64,000 bases of DNA, from assembly GCA_947448735.1 (NCBI GenBank), contig CANFOS010000012.1, forward strand, positions 22,792 to 86,791, in the 5' to 3' direction. Under the pieces are notes generated by a model. The model made no database searches and was not told the origin of the DNA. It saw nothing but the letters and a program-made list of their open reading frames with translations. Every line of letters starts with the position of its first letter. Position 1 is the stretch's first letter. The translations under genes and the position numbers were made by a program. Shown here one piece after another: positions 26,953 through 35,993 of the stretch. The DNA is from Comamonadaceae bacterium. GTDB lineage: Bacteria; Pseudomonadota; Gammaproteobacteria; Burkholderiales; Burkholderiaceae_C.

Positions 26953-27053
26953 CATAACGTCAAATGACTGCCTAATATCGGTCCCAAGACAGTCATTTTG
27001 TCGCGTACCACGCACCTAACAAAGCACCAGACCATCAGAGACACGAGACAAGC

Positions 27054-29000
27054 ATGCAAACCACGTTTCCCCAATTGCTGATCAAGCACGCTGCCGAGCG
27101 CCCCGATGCGCCCGCCATGCGCGAAAAGGAATACGGCATCTGGCAAGCGCACAGCTGGTCGGCGCTGGCACTGCTGGTCAAACATATTGCCGGCGGCCTG
27201 CATCAGATGGGATTGATGCGCGGTGAGCACATGGTGGTGGTGGGCAGCAACCGCCCGCGCCTGTATGCCACCATGCTGGCAGCGCAGTCACTGGGCGCCA
27301 TTCCTGTGCCGCTGTACCAGGACGCCGTAGGTGCTGAATGTATTTTCCCGATCAACAATGCAGACGTGCGTTTTGCGTTTGCTGAGGACCAGGAGCAGGT
27401 TGACAAGCTGCTGGAGATTCGCGGCAGCTGCCCACTTTTGAGTGATATTGTTTTTGACGACCCGCGCGGACTGCGCAATTACTCAGAGCCCGGTTTGCAG
27501 TCTCTCGACAGCCTGATTGAAACCGGCAAAGCCTTCTGTAGCACGCACCCCGACTGGTACGCAGCCGAAGTTGCCAAAGCCAGCCCTGGCGATGTGGCTG
27601 CGATGTTTTTTACATCAGGCACAACCGGCAACCCCAAGGGCGTGGTGCACACCCACAACACGCTGCTGGACCGCGCCAGGGCGGGTGCTGACTTTGACAA
27701 GCTCACCTCCGGCGAAGAAGTGCTGGCTTACCTGCCGCCGGCATGGATTGGCCAAAACATCTTCAGCTACGCACAGTGGCTGGCCTGCGGCTATGTGGTG
27801 AACTGCCCGGAAAGCGCCAGCACGGTGATGATTGATCTCAAAGAAGTGGGCCCGACCTATTACTTTGCGCCACCCCGGGTGTTTGAAGGCATGCTGACCA
27901 CGGTGATGATTCGCATGGAAGATGCAGGCACGATCAAGCGCGGTATCTTTGATTACTTCATGGGCGTGGCCAAACGGGTTGGCCCTGACCGCATGGACGG
28001 CAAATCGATTGGCCCCATGCAAAGACTGCTGTATGCGCTGGGCAATGTGCTGGTGTACGGCCCGCTGCGCAACACGCTGGGGTTTTCTCGGGTGCGGGTG
28101 GCATACACAGCCGGGGAAGCGATTGGGCCGGACCTGTTCACGTTTTTCCGATCGATCGGCATCAACATGAAGCAGCTGTATGGCTCGACAGAAACAGCTG
28201 TGTTTGTTTGCCTGCAGCCCGATAACCAGGCACGTGCCGACACGGTGGGTGTGCCGATTGCCGGTGTGCAGATCAAGGTGGCCGATAACGGCGAGATCAT
28301 GGTCAAGTCTGCGGGCCTGCTGAAGGAATACTACAAAAACCCGACCGCTACCGCTGAAGTATTGACCCACGACGGCTGGTACCACACCAGCGATGCGGGC
28401 TTTATTGATGCCCAGGGGCATTTGAAAATCATTGACCGTGTCAAGGACGTGGGCCGCATCAAGGGTGGCGCAAACGAAGGCGCCATGTTTGCCCCCAAGT
28501 ATGTCGAGAACAAACTCAAGTTTTTCTCACACATCAAGGAAGTGGTGGCCTACGGGGACGGGCGCGAACAGGTCTGCGTGTTCATCAACATTGACTTTGA
28601 CGCGGTGGGCAACTGGGCCGAGCGCCGCAACCTGCCTTATGCAGGCTACACCGACCTGGCGCAAAAGCCTGAGGTTTACCAGCTCATCAGGGAGTGTGTT
28701 GAAAAAGTCAATGCTGATTTGAGTGTTGACGCGCTGCTGGCGGGCTCGCAGATCAGCCGCTTTTTGATCCTGCACAAAGAGCTCGATGCCGATGACGGCG
28801 AACTGACGCGAACCAACAAGGTCAGGCGCGGCTTTATTGGCGACAAATACCAGCCATTGGTGGACGCGCTGTACAGCGGTAAAACCGAACAGTTCATTGA
28901 AACAGTGGTCAAGTTTGAAGACGGCCGCAGCGGCAGTGTGTCAGCAACGCTGAAGATTGGTGACTGCAAAACCTTTGCAGCGGTGAGAGCAGCAGCATGA
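27054..29000 (+). CDS. AMP-forming long-chain/aryl acyl-CoA ligase
   Basis: A 648-residue ANL-superfamily ligase of the FadD15-like group. It adenylates a carboxylic acid and transfers it to CoA. P-loop MFFTSGTTGNPKGVVHTH (about residue 185), adenine motif YGSTETAVFV and hinge YHTSDAGFIDAQGHLKIIDR are intact. The C-terminal Lys region is ELDADDGELTRTNKVRRGF. It opens an operon with LivG, H, M, J and F-type genes, so the ligase probably activates whatever the transporter imports. A shorter paralogue with the same partners lies at 53556. The substrate cannot be read; aromatic or branched acids are likely from context. Confidence 0.88.
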   Translation: MQTTFPQLLIKHAAERPDAPAMREKEYGIWQAHSWSALALLVKHIAGGLHQMGLMRGEHMVVVGSNRPRLYATMLAAQSLGAIPVPLYQDAVGAECIFPINNADVRFAFAEDQEQVDKLLEIRGSCPLLSDIVFDDPRGLRNYSEPGLQSLDSLIETGKAFCSTHPDWYAAEVAKASPGDVAAMFFTSGTTGNPKGVVHTHNTLLDRARAGADFDKLTSGEEVLAYLPPAWIGQNIFSYAQWLACGYVVNCPESASTVMIDLKEVGPTYYFAPPRVFEGMLTTVMIRMEDAGTIKRGIFDYFMGVAKRVGPDRMDGKSIGPMQRLLYALGNVLVYGPLRNTLGFSRVRVAYTAGEAIGPDLFTFFRSIGINMKQLYGSTETAVFVCLQPDNQARADTVGVPIAGVQIKVADNGEIMVKSAGLLKEYYKNPTATAEVLTHDGWYHTSDAGFIDAQGHLKIIDRVKDVGRIKGGANEGAMFAPKYVENKLKFFSHIKEVVAYGDGREQVCVFINIDFDAVGNWAERRNLPYAGYTDLAQKPEVYQLIRECVEKVNADLSVDALLAGSQISRFLILHKELDADDGELTRTNKVRRGFIGDKYQPLVDALYSGKTEQFIETVVKFEDGRSGSVSATLKIGDCKTFAAVRAAA

Positions 29001-29070
29001 AAAATATCAATTCTGGATTGACAAGCTCAAGCCGCAGTAAACGCAGTGACAAGCGTGGGGGCTATTCAGC

Positions 29071-29853
29071 ATGAGCAAAAAAATCGGTGACGTCATCCTT
29101 GACGTGCAAAACATTTCGCTGGCGTTTGGTGGCGTCAAGGCGCTGCAGGACATCTCATTTAACGTCAAAGAGCACGAGATTAGGGCCATCATTGGCCCCA
29201 ACGGTGCGGGCAAAAGCTCGATGCTGAACTGCATCAATGGCGTTTACCAGCCGCAGCAGGGCTCCATCACTTTTCGTGGCCAGACCTTCAAGCACATGAA
29301 CAGCCACCAGGTGGCGGTGATGGGCGTGGCGCGTACCTTTCAAAACCTGGCCTTGTTCAAAGGCATGAGCGTGCTGGACAACATCATGTCAGGCCGCAAC
29401 CTGAAGATCAAAAGCAATATTCTGATGCAGGCCCTGCGGATTGGCCCGGCCGAAAAAGAAGACATCATACACCGTGAAGCGGTCGAAAAAATCATCGACT
29501 TTCTGGAAATTCAGGCCTACCGCAAAACGCCTGTGGGCCAGTTGCCGTACGGCCTGCAAAAGCGGGTGGACCTGGGCCGCGCGCTGGCGATGGAGCCTCA
29601 GGTGCTGTTGCTCGACGAGCCGATGGCGGGCATGAACGTTGAAGAAAAGCAGGACATGTGCCGCTTTGTGCTGGACGTCAACGATGAATTTGGCACGACG
29701 GTGGTGCTGATCGAGCACGACATGGGCGTGGTGATGGACATCTCTGACCGGGTGGTGGTGCTCGACTACGGCAAAAAAATCGGCGACGGCACACCTGAAG
29801 AAGTACGCAACAACAAAGATGTGATCAGTGCCTACCTTGGCACCTCCCACTGA
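29071..29853 (+). CDS. LivG-type ABC transporter ATPase (module 1)
   Basis: A 260-residue ATPase of the branched-chain amino acid (HAAT) transporter family. Walker A is IGPNGAGKSSMLNCI, the C-loop is LPYGLQKRVDLGRALAM (the LivG variant of LSGGQ), and Walker B is VLLLDEPMAGMNVEE. The HAAT-specific NGVYQPQQGSITFRG and SVLDNIMSGRN segments are present. It pairs with LivF at 33642 to drive import through LivH/LivM. It follows the ligase by 70 bases and precedes LivH by 14. Confidence 0.92.
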   Translation: MSKKIGDVILDVQNISLAFGGVKALQDISFNVKEHEIRAIIGPNGAGKSSMLNCINGVYQPQQGSITFRGQTFKHMNSHQVAVMGVARTFQNLALFKGMSVLDNIMSGRNLKIKSNILMQALRIGPAEKEDIIHREAVEKIIDFLEIQAYRKTPVGQLPYGLQKRVDLGRALAMEPQVLLLDEPMAGMNVEEKQDMCRFVLDVNDEFGTTVVLIEHDMGVVMDISDRVVVLDYGKKIGDGTPEEVRNNKDVISAYLGTSH

Positions 29854-29867
29854 CAAGGAACAGGTCC

Positions 29868-30797
29868 ATGGTTAATTTTCTGGAAACCTTGCTCGGCGGT
29901 CTGATGGCCGGCATGCTGTATTCGCTGGTAGCGCTCGGGTTTGTGCTGATCTACAAAGCCTCGGGCGTCTTCAACTTCGCGCAGGGTGCGATGGTGCTTT
30001 TCGGCGCGCTGGCGATGGCGCGCTTTTCCGAATGGCTGGCACAGTGGACCGGGGTGAGCAACCTGTGGCTGGTCAACCTCGCCGCTTTCGGGATTGCCGC
30101 GATCATCATGTTTGCGGTGGCCTGGGCGATTGAAGGCCTGGTGCTGCGCCATCTCATCAATCAGGACGGCGCCACCTTGCTCATGGCCACGCTGGGCATC
30201 GCCTACTTTCTCGAAGGCCTGGGCCAAACCTTGTTTGGCAGCAGCATCTACAAGATCGACATCGGCATGCCGAAAGAGCCCATCTTTGTGCTCAAGTCAA
30301 CCTTTCCCGATGGCGTGCTGATCAACAAGGAAGACCTTTATGCCGCGCTGATTGCAGCGCTGCTGGTGGGGCTGCTCAGCGTGTTTTTTCAAAAGACCGC
30401 CACCGGCCGCGCCCTGAGGGCTGTGGCCGACGACCACCAGGCCGCGCAGTCCATCGGCATCCCGCTCAACCGGATCTGGGTCATCGTCTGGTGCGTTGCG
30501 GGTGTGGTGGCGCTGGTCGCAGGCATGATCTGGGGCAGCAAGCTGGGCGTGCAATTCTCACTGGCCACGGTGGCGCTGCGCGCATTGCCAGTGGTCATTC
30601 TGGGCGGGCTGACATCGGTGCCAGGCGCCATCATCGGTGGCCTGGTCATCGGCGTGGGCGAAAAGCTCTCCGAGGTCTACCTGGGTCCCTTCGTCGGCGG
30701 CGGTATCGAAATCTGGTTTGCCTACGTGCTGGCGCTGGGTTTTTTACTGATTCGCCCGCAAGGCTTGTTCGGCGAAAAAATCATCGATCGCGTATGA
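29868..30797 (+). CDS. LivH-type permease (module 1)
   Basis: A 309-residue integral membrane protein with about eight spans. Hallmarks are LYSLVALGFVLIYKASGVFNFAQGAM at the N-terminus (quoted partly: GFVLIYKASGVFNFAQG), the loop RAVADDHQAAQSIGIPLNRI that contacts the ATPase, and the C-terminal IRPQGLFGEKIIDRV. It forms the inner-membrane channel with LivM. The gene ends directly against the first copy of the intergenic hairpin repeat. Confidence 0.92.
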   Translation: MVNFLETLLGGLMAGMLYSLVALGFVLIYKASGVFNFAQGAMVLFGALAMARFSEWLAQWTGVSNLWLVNLAAFGIAAIIMFAVAWAIEGLVLRHLINQDGATLLMATLGIAYFLEGLGQTLFGSSIYKIDIGMPKEPIFVLKSTFPDGVLINKEDLYAALIAALLVGLLSVFFQKTATGRALRAVADDHQAAQSIGIPLNRIWVIVWCVAGVVALVAGMIWGSKLGVQFSLATVALRALPVVILGGLTSVPGAIIGGLVIGVGEKLSEVYLGPFVGGGIEIWFAYVLALGFLLIRPQGLFGEKIIDRV

Positions 30798-30798
30798 A

Positions 30799-30886
30799 GC
30801 CCCCACGCTTGTCACTTCGTGTACTGCGCTGCCCCCCGGGGGGGCCGCTGCGCCTGCGGCCCGGCGAAGCCGGTTCCGCGGCCCCG
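30799..30886 (+). repeat. Intergenic hairpin repeat, copy A
   Basis: A GC-rich element between the LivH stop and LivM start: CCCCCACGCTTGTCACTTCG, then C6-G7 hairpin, GCTGCGCCTGCGGC, stem CCGGC-GAA-GCCGG, and TTCCGCGGCCCC. It is nearly the same as copies B (33478) and C (34457), with a paired base change in the GAA-capped stem. Confidence 0.8.
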
Positions 30887-30949
30887 ACTGGGCTGAGTAC
30901 CAGCCTTCGTCAAGTTTTTTTTATCGCTTCCTAACAGCGGCTTACTCTT

Positions 30950-32026
30950 ATGTTCTACAGAGAAAACGGGCAGTTCAAAACCACCTACCGCGCCGACCAG
31001 CAGATCTTCCCGATCCGGCAGGACCGGGTCGTGGTGATGGCTTTCCTGCTGCTGGCCTTTGCGGTGGTGCCGATGCTGGCAACCGACTACTTTTTCCGTG
31101 CCATCCTTATTCCTTTCTTGATCATCTCACTGGCTGCGCTGGGGGTGAACATCTTGGTGGGTTACTGCGGCCAGATCTCGCTGGGCTCGGGCGCGTTCAT
31201 GGCAGTCGGGGCCTACGGCGCCTACAACATCTTCGTGCGCGTACCTGGCATGCCGCTGGTACCCGCGCTGATCCTGGGTGGTCTGTGCGCCACCCTATTT
31301 GGCATCCTGTTCGGCTTGCCGAGCTTGCGCGTCAAGGGCCTTTACCTGGCGGTGGCCACGCTGGCGGCGCAGTTTTTCAGTGACTGGATGTTTCTGCGCA
31401 TCAAGTGGTTCACCAACGACTCGCCGTCGGGCTCGGTGTCGGTCACAGACCTGCAGGTGTTCGGCCTGCCGATCGCCAGCGCCCAAAGCAAATACTGGCT
31501 GTGTCTGAGCATTCTGGTGGTGATTGCGCTGCTGGCCAAGAACCTGGTGCGCAGCGCCATCGGTCGGGAATGGATGGCCATCCGTGACATGGACGTGGCG
31601 GCCGCGGTGATCGGCATCCGCCCCATGTACGCCAAGCTCAGCGCATTCGCGGTCAGCTCCTTCATCATTGGCATGGCTGGCGCACTGTGGGGCTTTGTGC
31701 ACCTGGGCGCCTGGGAGCCGGCGGCTTTCTCGGTTGATTTTTCCTTTCGCCTGCTGTTCATGGTGATCATCGGCGGCCTGGGCTCCATCCTCGGCGGCTT
31801 TCTGGGCGCCGCCTTCATCACGCTGCTGCCCATCGGTCTGAGCCTGGCGCTGCCAGTCATTGCCGGCTGGGTGGGCGTGGAGATTTCCACCGCCGGCGTT
31901 TCACACGCCGAACTGATGATCTTCGGCGGGCTGATCGTCTGGTTCCTCATTGTTGAGCCGCATGGTCTGGCCAAACTGTGGGCGGTCGCCAAGCAAAAGC
32001 TCAGGCTCTGGCCCTTCCCGCATTGA
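30950..32026 (+). CDS. LivM-type permease (module 1)
   Basis: A 358-residue permease with nine or ten hydrophobic helices. Family signatures include LVGYCGQISLGSGAFMAVGA, GLPSLRVKGLYLAVATLAAQF and the ATPase-docking AIRDMDVAAAVIGIRPMYAK. The N-terminus is unusual: about 25 hydrophilic residues (FYRENGQFKTTYRADQQIF) before the first span. A 152-base spacer with the hairpin repeat separates it from LivH, so coupling is looser than in module 2. Confidence 0.92.
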   Translation: MFYRENGQFKTTYRADQQIFPIRQDRVVVMAFLLLAFAVVPMLATDYFFRAILIPFLIISLAALGVNILVGYCGQISLGSGAFMAVGAYGAYNIFVRVPGMPLVPALILGGLCATLFGILFGLPSLRVKGLYLAVATLAAQFFSDWMFLRIKWFTNDSPSGSVSVTDLQVFGLPIASAQSKYWLCLSILVVIALLAKNLVRSAIGREWMAIRDMDVAAAVIGIRPMYAKLSAFAVSSFIIGMAGALWGFVHLGAWEPAAFSVDFSFRLLFMVIIGGLGSILGGFLGAAFITLLPIGLSLALPVIAGWVGVEISTAGVSHAELMIFGGLIVWFLIVEPHGLAKLWAVAKQKLRLWPFPH

Positions 32027-32142
32027 GTCGCTCACAACTGCTCGCCATGACCAATCAACGACACCGGATTTTTCGATTGACTCAATGACTTGATTTCAAG
32101 GTTTTCGCTGGTTTAACTTTCATTTATTTATTAGGAGACAAC

Positions 32143-33474
32143 ATGAGAATTCGTGATTTGATTCTGGCGGTCGCCGCCATCGCTACAGGCGCCTCGTCCT
32201 TCGTGACGACCAGCGCCTCGGCCCAGGCCAAGGAGCAGTTTTTCCCGCTGCTGTCTTACCGTACCGGCCCCTACGCGCCTAACGGCGTGCCTTGGGCCAA
32301 CGGCAAACAGGATTACCTCAAGATGATCAACGCCCGGGATGGCGGCATCAATGGCGTCAAGCTCACGTACGAAGAGTGCGAGACCGGCTACGCCACCGAC
32401 CGCGGCGTCGAATGCTACGAGCGCCTGAAAAGCCGACCCGGCGTGGCCTTGTTTGACCCGCAAGCCACCGGCATCACTTTCGCGCTGACCGAAAAAGTGC
32501 CCACCGACAAGGTCCCGCTGATCACCCTGGGTTACGGCCTGTCGGTGGCGCAGGACGGCCAGGCCTTCAAGTGGAACTTTCCGCTGATGGGCAGCTACTG
32601 GACGGGTGCTGACATTTTGATTCAGCATATCGGTAAAAAAGAAGGCGGGCTTGACAAGCTCAAGGGCAAGAAGATCGCGCTGGTCTACCACGACTCGCCG
32701 TTCGGCAAAGAACCGATTCCCCTGTTGCAAGAGCGCTCCAAGATGCACGGCTTCGAGTTGCAACTGATCCCTGTCACCGCGCCTGGTGTCGAGCAAAAGT
32801 CGGCCTGGCTGCAAGTGCGTCAGAGTCGTCCTGACTTTGTGTTGTTGTGGGGCTGGGGCGTGATGAACTCGACCGCCCTGAAGGAAGCACAAGCCACCGG
32901 CTATCCGCGCGACAAAATGTACGGTGTGTGGTGGGCCGGTGCCGAGCCGGACGTCAAGGACGTCGGCGAAGGTGCCAAAGGCTACAACGCGCTGGCGCTC
33001 AACACCTCGGGTCAGCAGCCAAAAGTCATTCAGGACATCCTGAATCTGGTGCACGCCAAAGGCCAGGGCACGGGTCCGAAAGACGAAGTCGGTCAGGTGC
33101 TTTACACCCGCGGCGTCATCATCCAGATGCTCAGCATCGAAGCCGTGCGCCGCGCGCAAGAGCGTTTTGGCAAAGGCAAAGTCATGACCGGCGAGCAGGT
33201 GCGCTGGGGACTGGAGAACCTGGCACTCGACCAGAAACGGCTGGACGCGCTCGGCTTTGCAGGCATCATGCGGCCGCTGTCCACCTCGTGCGCTGACCAC
33301 ATGGGCTCGAGCTGGGCACGTGTGCAGACCTATGACGGCAGCAAGTGGAGCTTCAGCTCGGACTTCATCCAGGCTGACGAGCAGATCCTCAAGCCCATGG
33401 TCAAGGCCGGTGCCGACAAGTACCTGGCCGACAAGAAAATGACACGCCGCACAGCGGCCGACTGCCAAAGCTAG
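32143..33474 (+). CDS. LivJ-type periplasmic binding protein (module 1)
   Basis: A 443-residue solute-binding protein with a signal peptide ending TTSASAQA (about residue 28) and a strong ribosome site (AGGAGACAAC before ATG). The mature part starts KEQFFPLLSYRTGPYAPNG, and has DGGINGVKLTYEECETGY and the periplasmic type-I fold. This subgroup is common beside aromatic-acid or acyl-CoA ligase genes and differs from amino-acid LivJ. The ligand is therefore more likely a carboxylic acid, by association only. Confidence 0.9.
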   Translation: MRIRDLILAVAAIATGASSFVTTSASAQAKEQFFPLLSYRTGPYAPNGVPWANGKQDYLKMINARDGGINGVKLTYEECETGYATDRGVECYERLKSRPGVALFDPQATGITFALTEKVPTDKVPLITLGYGLSVAQDGQAFKWNFPLMGSYWTGADILIQHIGKKEGGLDKLKGKKIALVYHDSPFGKEPIPLLQERSKMHGFELQLIPVTAPGVEQKSAWLQVRQSRPDFVLLWGWGVMNSTALKEAQATGYPRDKMYGVWWAGAEPDVKDVGEGAKGYNALALNTSGQQPKVIQDILNLVHAKGQGTGPKDEVGQVLYTRGVIIQMLSIEAVRRAQERFGKGKVMTGEQVRWGLENLALDQKRLDALGFAGIMRPLSTSCADHMGSSWARVQTYDGSKWSFSSDFIQADEQILKPMVKAGADKYLADKKMTRRTAADCQS

Positions 33475-33477
33475 GCA

Positions 33478-33570
33478 CACCCCGTGGGCAGCGCGCACTT
33501 CGTGTCGCTCGCCCTCCACCTTGCAGGGGCGGAGCCTGCGGCCTGGCAAAGCCAGTTCCGCGGCTCCTGC
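33478..33570 (+). repeat. Intergenic hairpin repeat, copy B (diverged)
   Basis: It lies 4 bases after the LivJ stop. It shares GCACTTCGTGT, GGGGCGGAGCCTGCGGC, the stem CTGGC-AAA-GCCAG and GTTCCGCGG with copies A and C, but the C-run/G-run hairpin has degenerated. The 71 bases that follow, up to LivF, show nothing else. Confidence 0.7.
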
Positions 33571-33641
33571 TGACTTGGAAATTCAGTACGTGCTTTTATA
33601 AAGCCACGTAAATTGCAGCAATTTTGTGACCGATTGAAGCT

Positions 33642-34454
33642 ATGACGCAACCCCCTCCCATCGTTCTCAATGTCAATGGCATTGAAGTCATCTACAACCA
33701 CGTGATTCTGGTTTTAAAGGGCGTGTCACTGAGCGTGCCCGAAGGAAAAATTGTCGCTATTCTGGGGGGCAATGGTGCCGGTAAAACCACGACGTTGCGG
33801 GCGGTGTCTAACCTGCTCAAAGGCGAGCGCGGCGAAGTGACCAAGGGCTCCATCGAATTGCGCGGCGAAAGGATTGAAAACCTGTCACCGTCTGATCTGG
33901 TGCGGCGCGGGGTGGTGCAAGTCATGGAGGGCCGCCACTGCTTTGCGCACCTGACGATTGAGGAAAACCTGTTGACGGGCGGCTACACGCTCAAGTCAAA
34001 AGCAGAGCTGGCCCAAAATCTGGAAAAGGTCTACGCGTACTTCCCGCGGCTAAAAACCCGCCGGGCATCTCAAGCGGCCTATACGTCGGGCGGCGAACAG
34101 CAAATGTGTGCGATTGGCAGGGCCCTGATGGCCAGCCCGACCATGGTGTTGCTGGACGAACCGTCCATGGGCCTGGCACCTCAAATTGTTGAGGAAGTAT
34201 TTGAGATTGTTAAAGATCTGAATCAGAAAGAACGCGTGACCTTTTTGCTGGCGGAGCAAAACACCAACATGGCACTGAGGTACGCAGACTACGGCTACAT
34301 CATGGAAAGCGGTCGGGTGGTGATGGACGGCGCGGCCGGCGAGCTGGCCAACAACGAAGACGTCAAAGAGTTTTATCTGGGCATGGGCGGCGGCGAGCGC
34401 AAGAGTTTCAAAGACATCAAAAGCTACAAGCGCCGCAAGCGGTGGCTGGCTTAA
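33642..34454 (+). CDS. LivF-type ABC transporter ATPase (module 1)
   Basis: A 270-residue ATPase: Walker A ILGGNGAGKTTTLRAVSN, signature TSGGEQQMCAIGRALMA, Walker B MVLLDEPSMGLAPQIVEE, typical LivF. It has a C-terminal extension beyond amino-acid LivF: FYLGMGGGERKSFKDIKSY then KRRKRWLA, strongly basic and nearly identical to the tail of the paralogue at 51965. It is the final transporter gene of module 1 and is followed 2 bases later by hairpin repeat C. Confidence 0.92.
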   Translation: MTQPPPIVLNVNGIEVIYNHVILVLKGVSLSVPEGKIVAILGGNGAGKTTTLRAVSNLLKGERGEVTKGSIELRGERIENLSPSDLVRRGVVQVMEGRHCFAHLTIEENLLTGGYTLKSKAELAQNLEKVYAYFPRLKTRRASQAAYTSGGEQQMCAIGRALMASPTMVLLDEPSMGLAPQIVEEVFEIVKDLNQKERVTFLLAEQNTNMALRYADYGYIMESGRVVMDGAAGELANNEDVKEFYLGMGGGERKSFKDIKSYKRRKRWLA

Positions 34455-34456
34455 TG

Positions 34457-34545
34457 ACCCCCACGGTTGCTCACTGCGTGTAGCGCCCTGCCCCCCGAGG
34501 GGGCCGCTGCGCCTGCGGCCTGGCGAAGCCAGTTCCGCGGCCCCT
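34457..34545 (+). repeat. Intergenic hairpin repeat, copy C
   Basis: CCCCCACGG, GCGTGTAGCGC, a C6-GAG-G5 hairpin, GCTGCGCCTGCGGC, stem CTGGC-GAA-GCCAG and TTCCGCGGCCCC. Compared with copy A the stem base pair C-G is replaced by T-A on both sides, so pairing is preserved. Confidence 0.8.
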
Positions 34546-34613
34546 GCTTGAATGAAATCATATGAGGCCTTGAACCATCTGGGCTTTGGTATTTGGTATT
34601 TGAAAAGAATGAA

Positions 34614-35864
34614 ATGACAACAACCTTTTACGACACACTTGAATCCCGGAGTCCTGACCAACGCGAAGCCGCGCTGATGGCCAGTTTGCCGCAGCAAATT
34701 ACACATGCGCAAAAGCACACTTCCGCATTTGCCAAGCTGCTCAATGGGGTTGATGCAAGCGCAGTGACGTCGCGTCAAGCATTGGCGCGCTTGCCCGTCA
34801 CACGCAAAAGCGAGTTGCTTGAGTTGCAAAAAGCAGGCCAGTCTAGCGATGTTTTTGGTGGTTTCAGCGCCCTGCTGCGCGGGCCCCATATGCCGCGTCT
34901 GTTCTCATCGCCCGGGCCCATTTATGAGCCCGAAGGCACCGCCAGAGATTACTGGCGCGCTGGCAGGGCCATGTATGCAGCGGGCTTTCGTGCAGGGGAT
35001 CTGGCGCACAACGCATTCAGCTACCACATGACGCCCGGCGCCTTCATGATGGAGTCGGGTTTGCATGCGGTGGGATGCACCGTGTTTCCCGCAGGTATTG
35101 GACAAACCGAGCAACAATTGGAGGCCATTGCCGCACTGCGGCCCAACGGCTACGCTGGCACACCCAGTTTTCTGCGCATCTTGGTTGAAAAAGCCATCGA
35201 GTCTGGCAGCGACATCAGCAGCATGAAAAAAGGCCTGGTCGGCGGCGAGGCCTTTCCGCCCAGCCTGCGCGACTGGTTCACCTCGCGCGGCATGGCCATT
35301 TACCAATGCTATGCCACGGCTGACTTGGGGCTGATTGCTTACGAGACAGAAGCCCGTGAAGGCCTGGTGATTGACGAGGGCGTGATCGTCGAAATCGTTC
35401 GCCCCGGCACAGGTGACCCCGTCGCCGAGGGCGAAGTTGGTGAGTTGGTGGTGACGACCTTGAACCCCGACTACCCGCTGATTCGTTTTGGTACGGGTGA
35501 TTTGTCGGCTGTATTGCCAGGTCAGTGCCCGACAGGCCGCACCAACAGCCGCATCAAGGGCTGGATGGGCCGGGCCGATCAAACAGTCAAGATCCGCGGC
35601 ATGTTTGTGCACCCTGGCCAAGTAGCGACCATTGCGCGGCGCTTTCCTGAAGTGCTCAAAGCGCGCCTGGTCGTCAGCGGTGAAATGGCCAATGACAGCA
35701 TGCATTTTCAGGTGGAGACAACGTCCCGTCAGGCCGGTATGGATCAAAAAATCAGTGATGCCATTCGCGACGTCACCAAGCTGCGCGGTACGGTGGAGCT
35801 GCTGGCGCCCGGCAGTTTGCCCAACGACGGCAAGGTCATCGAAGACGCGCGAAGCTACAAATAA
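34614..35864 (+). CDS. PaaK-like adenylate-forming enzyme with altered P-loop
   Basis: A 416-residue protein of the phenylacetate-CoA ligase family. The fold marks are HTSAFAKLLNGVD at the N-terminus, LVGGEAFPPSLRDWFTSRG, YPLIRFGTGDLSA and GRADQTVKIRGMFVHPGQV. The usual nucleotide loop SSGTTGKP is replaced by SSPGPIYEPEG, and the adenine motif reads YATADLGLIAYE. The terminal PNDGKVIEDARSYK keeps a Lys. It may still be an acyl-CoA ligase or act with another nucleotide mode. It lies 159 bases after the LivF-type gene and 129 before a Bug receptor. ATG 34614 is preferred to one at 34593. Confidence 0.8.
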   Translation: MTTTFYDTLESRSPDQREAALMASLPQQITHAQKHTSAFAKLLNGVDASAVTSRQALARLPVTRKSELLELQKAGQSSDVFGGFSALLRGPHMPRLFSSPGPIYEPEGTARDYWRAGRAMYAAGFRAGDLAHNAFSYHMTPGAFMMESGLHAVGCTVFPAGIGQTEQQLEAIAALRPNGYAGTPSFLRILVEKAIESGSDISSMKKGLVGGEAFPPSLRDWFTSRGMAIYQCYATADLGLIAYETEAREGLVIDEGVIVEIVRPGTGDPVAEGEVGELVVTTLNPDYPLIRFGTGDLSAVLPGQCPTGRTNSRIKGWMGRADQTVKIRGMFVHPGQVATIARRFPEVLKARLVVSGEMANDSMHFQVETTSRQAGMDQKISDAIRDVTKLRGTVELLAPGSLPNDGKVIEDARSYK

Positions 35865-35993
35865 ACTGAACACACCACCTGCCGTGGCAGGGTTGTTGCG
35901 TAAGTGTTTTCCGAGGTTTACGGATGCCTGCACCCCGCTACAGTTACTGGGTATGAAAGTTATTTTTTATCTGCATTTTTTGGAGACGCCTCA

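Noticed and set aside
32131..33549. 472-codon open frame on minus across the LivJ-type gene
   Set aside because: The plus-strand binding protein has a signal peptide, ribosome site and conserved fold; the antisense frame is a GC-bias artefact.
34905..35933. 342-codon frame antisense to the PaaK-like gene
   Set aside because: No recognisable protein features and it overlaps the whole of a recognisable gene.
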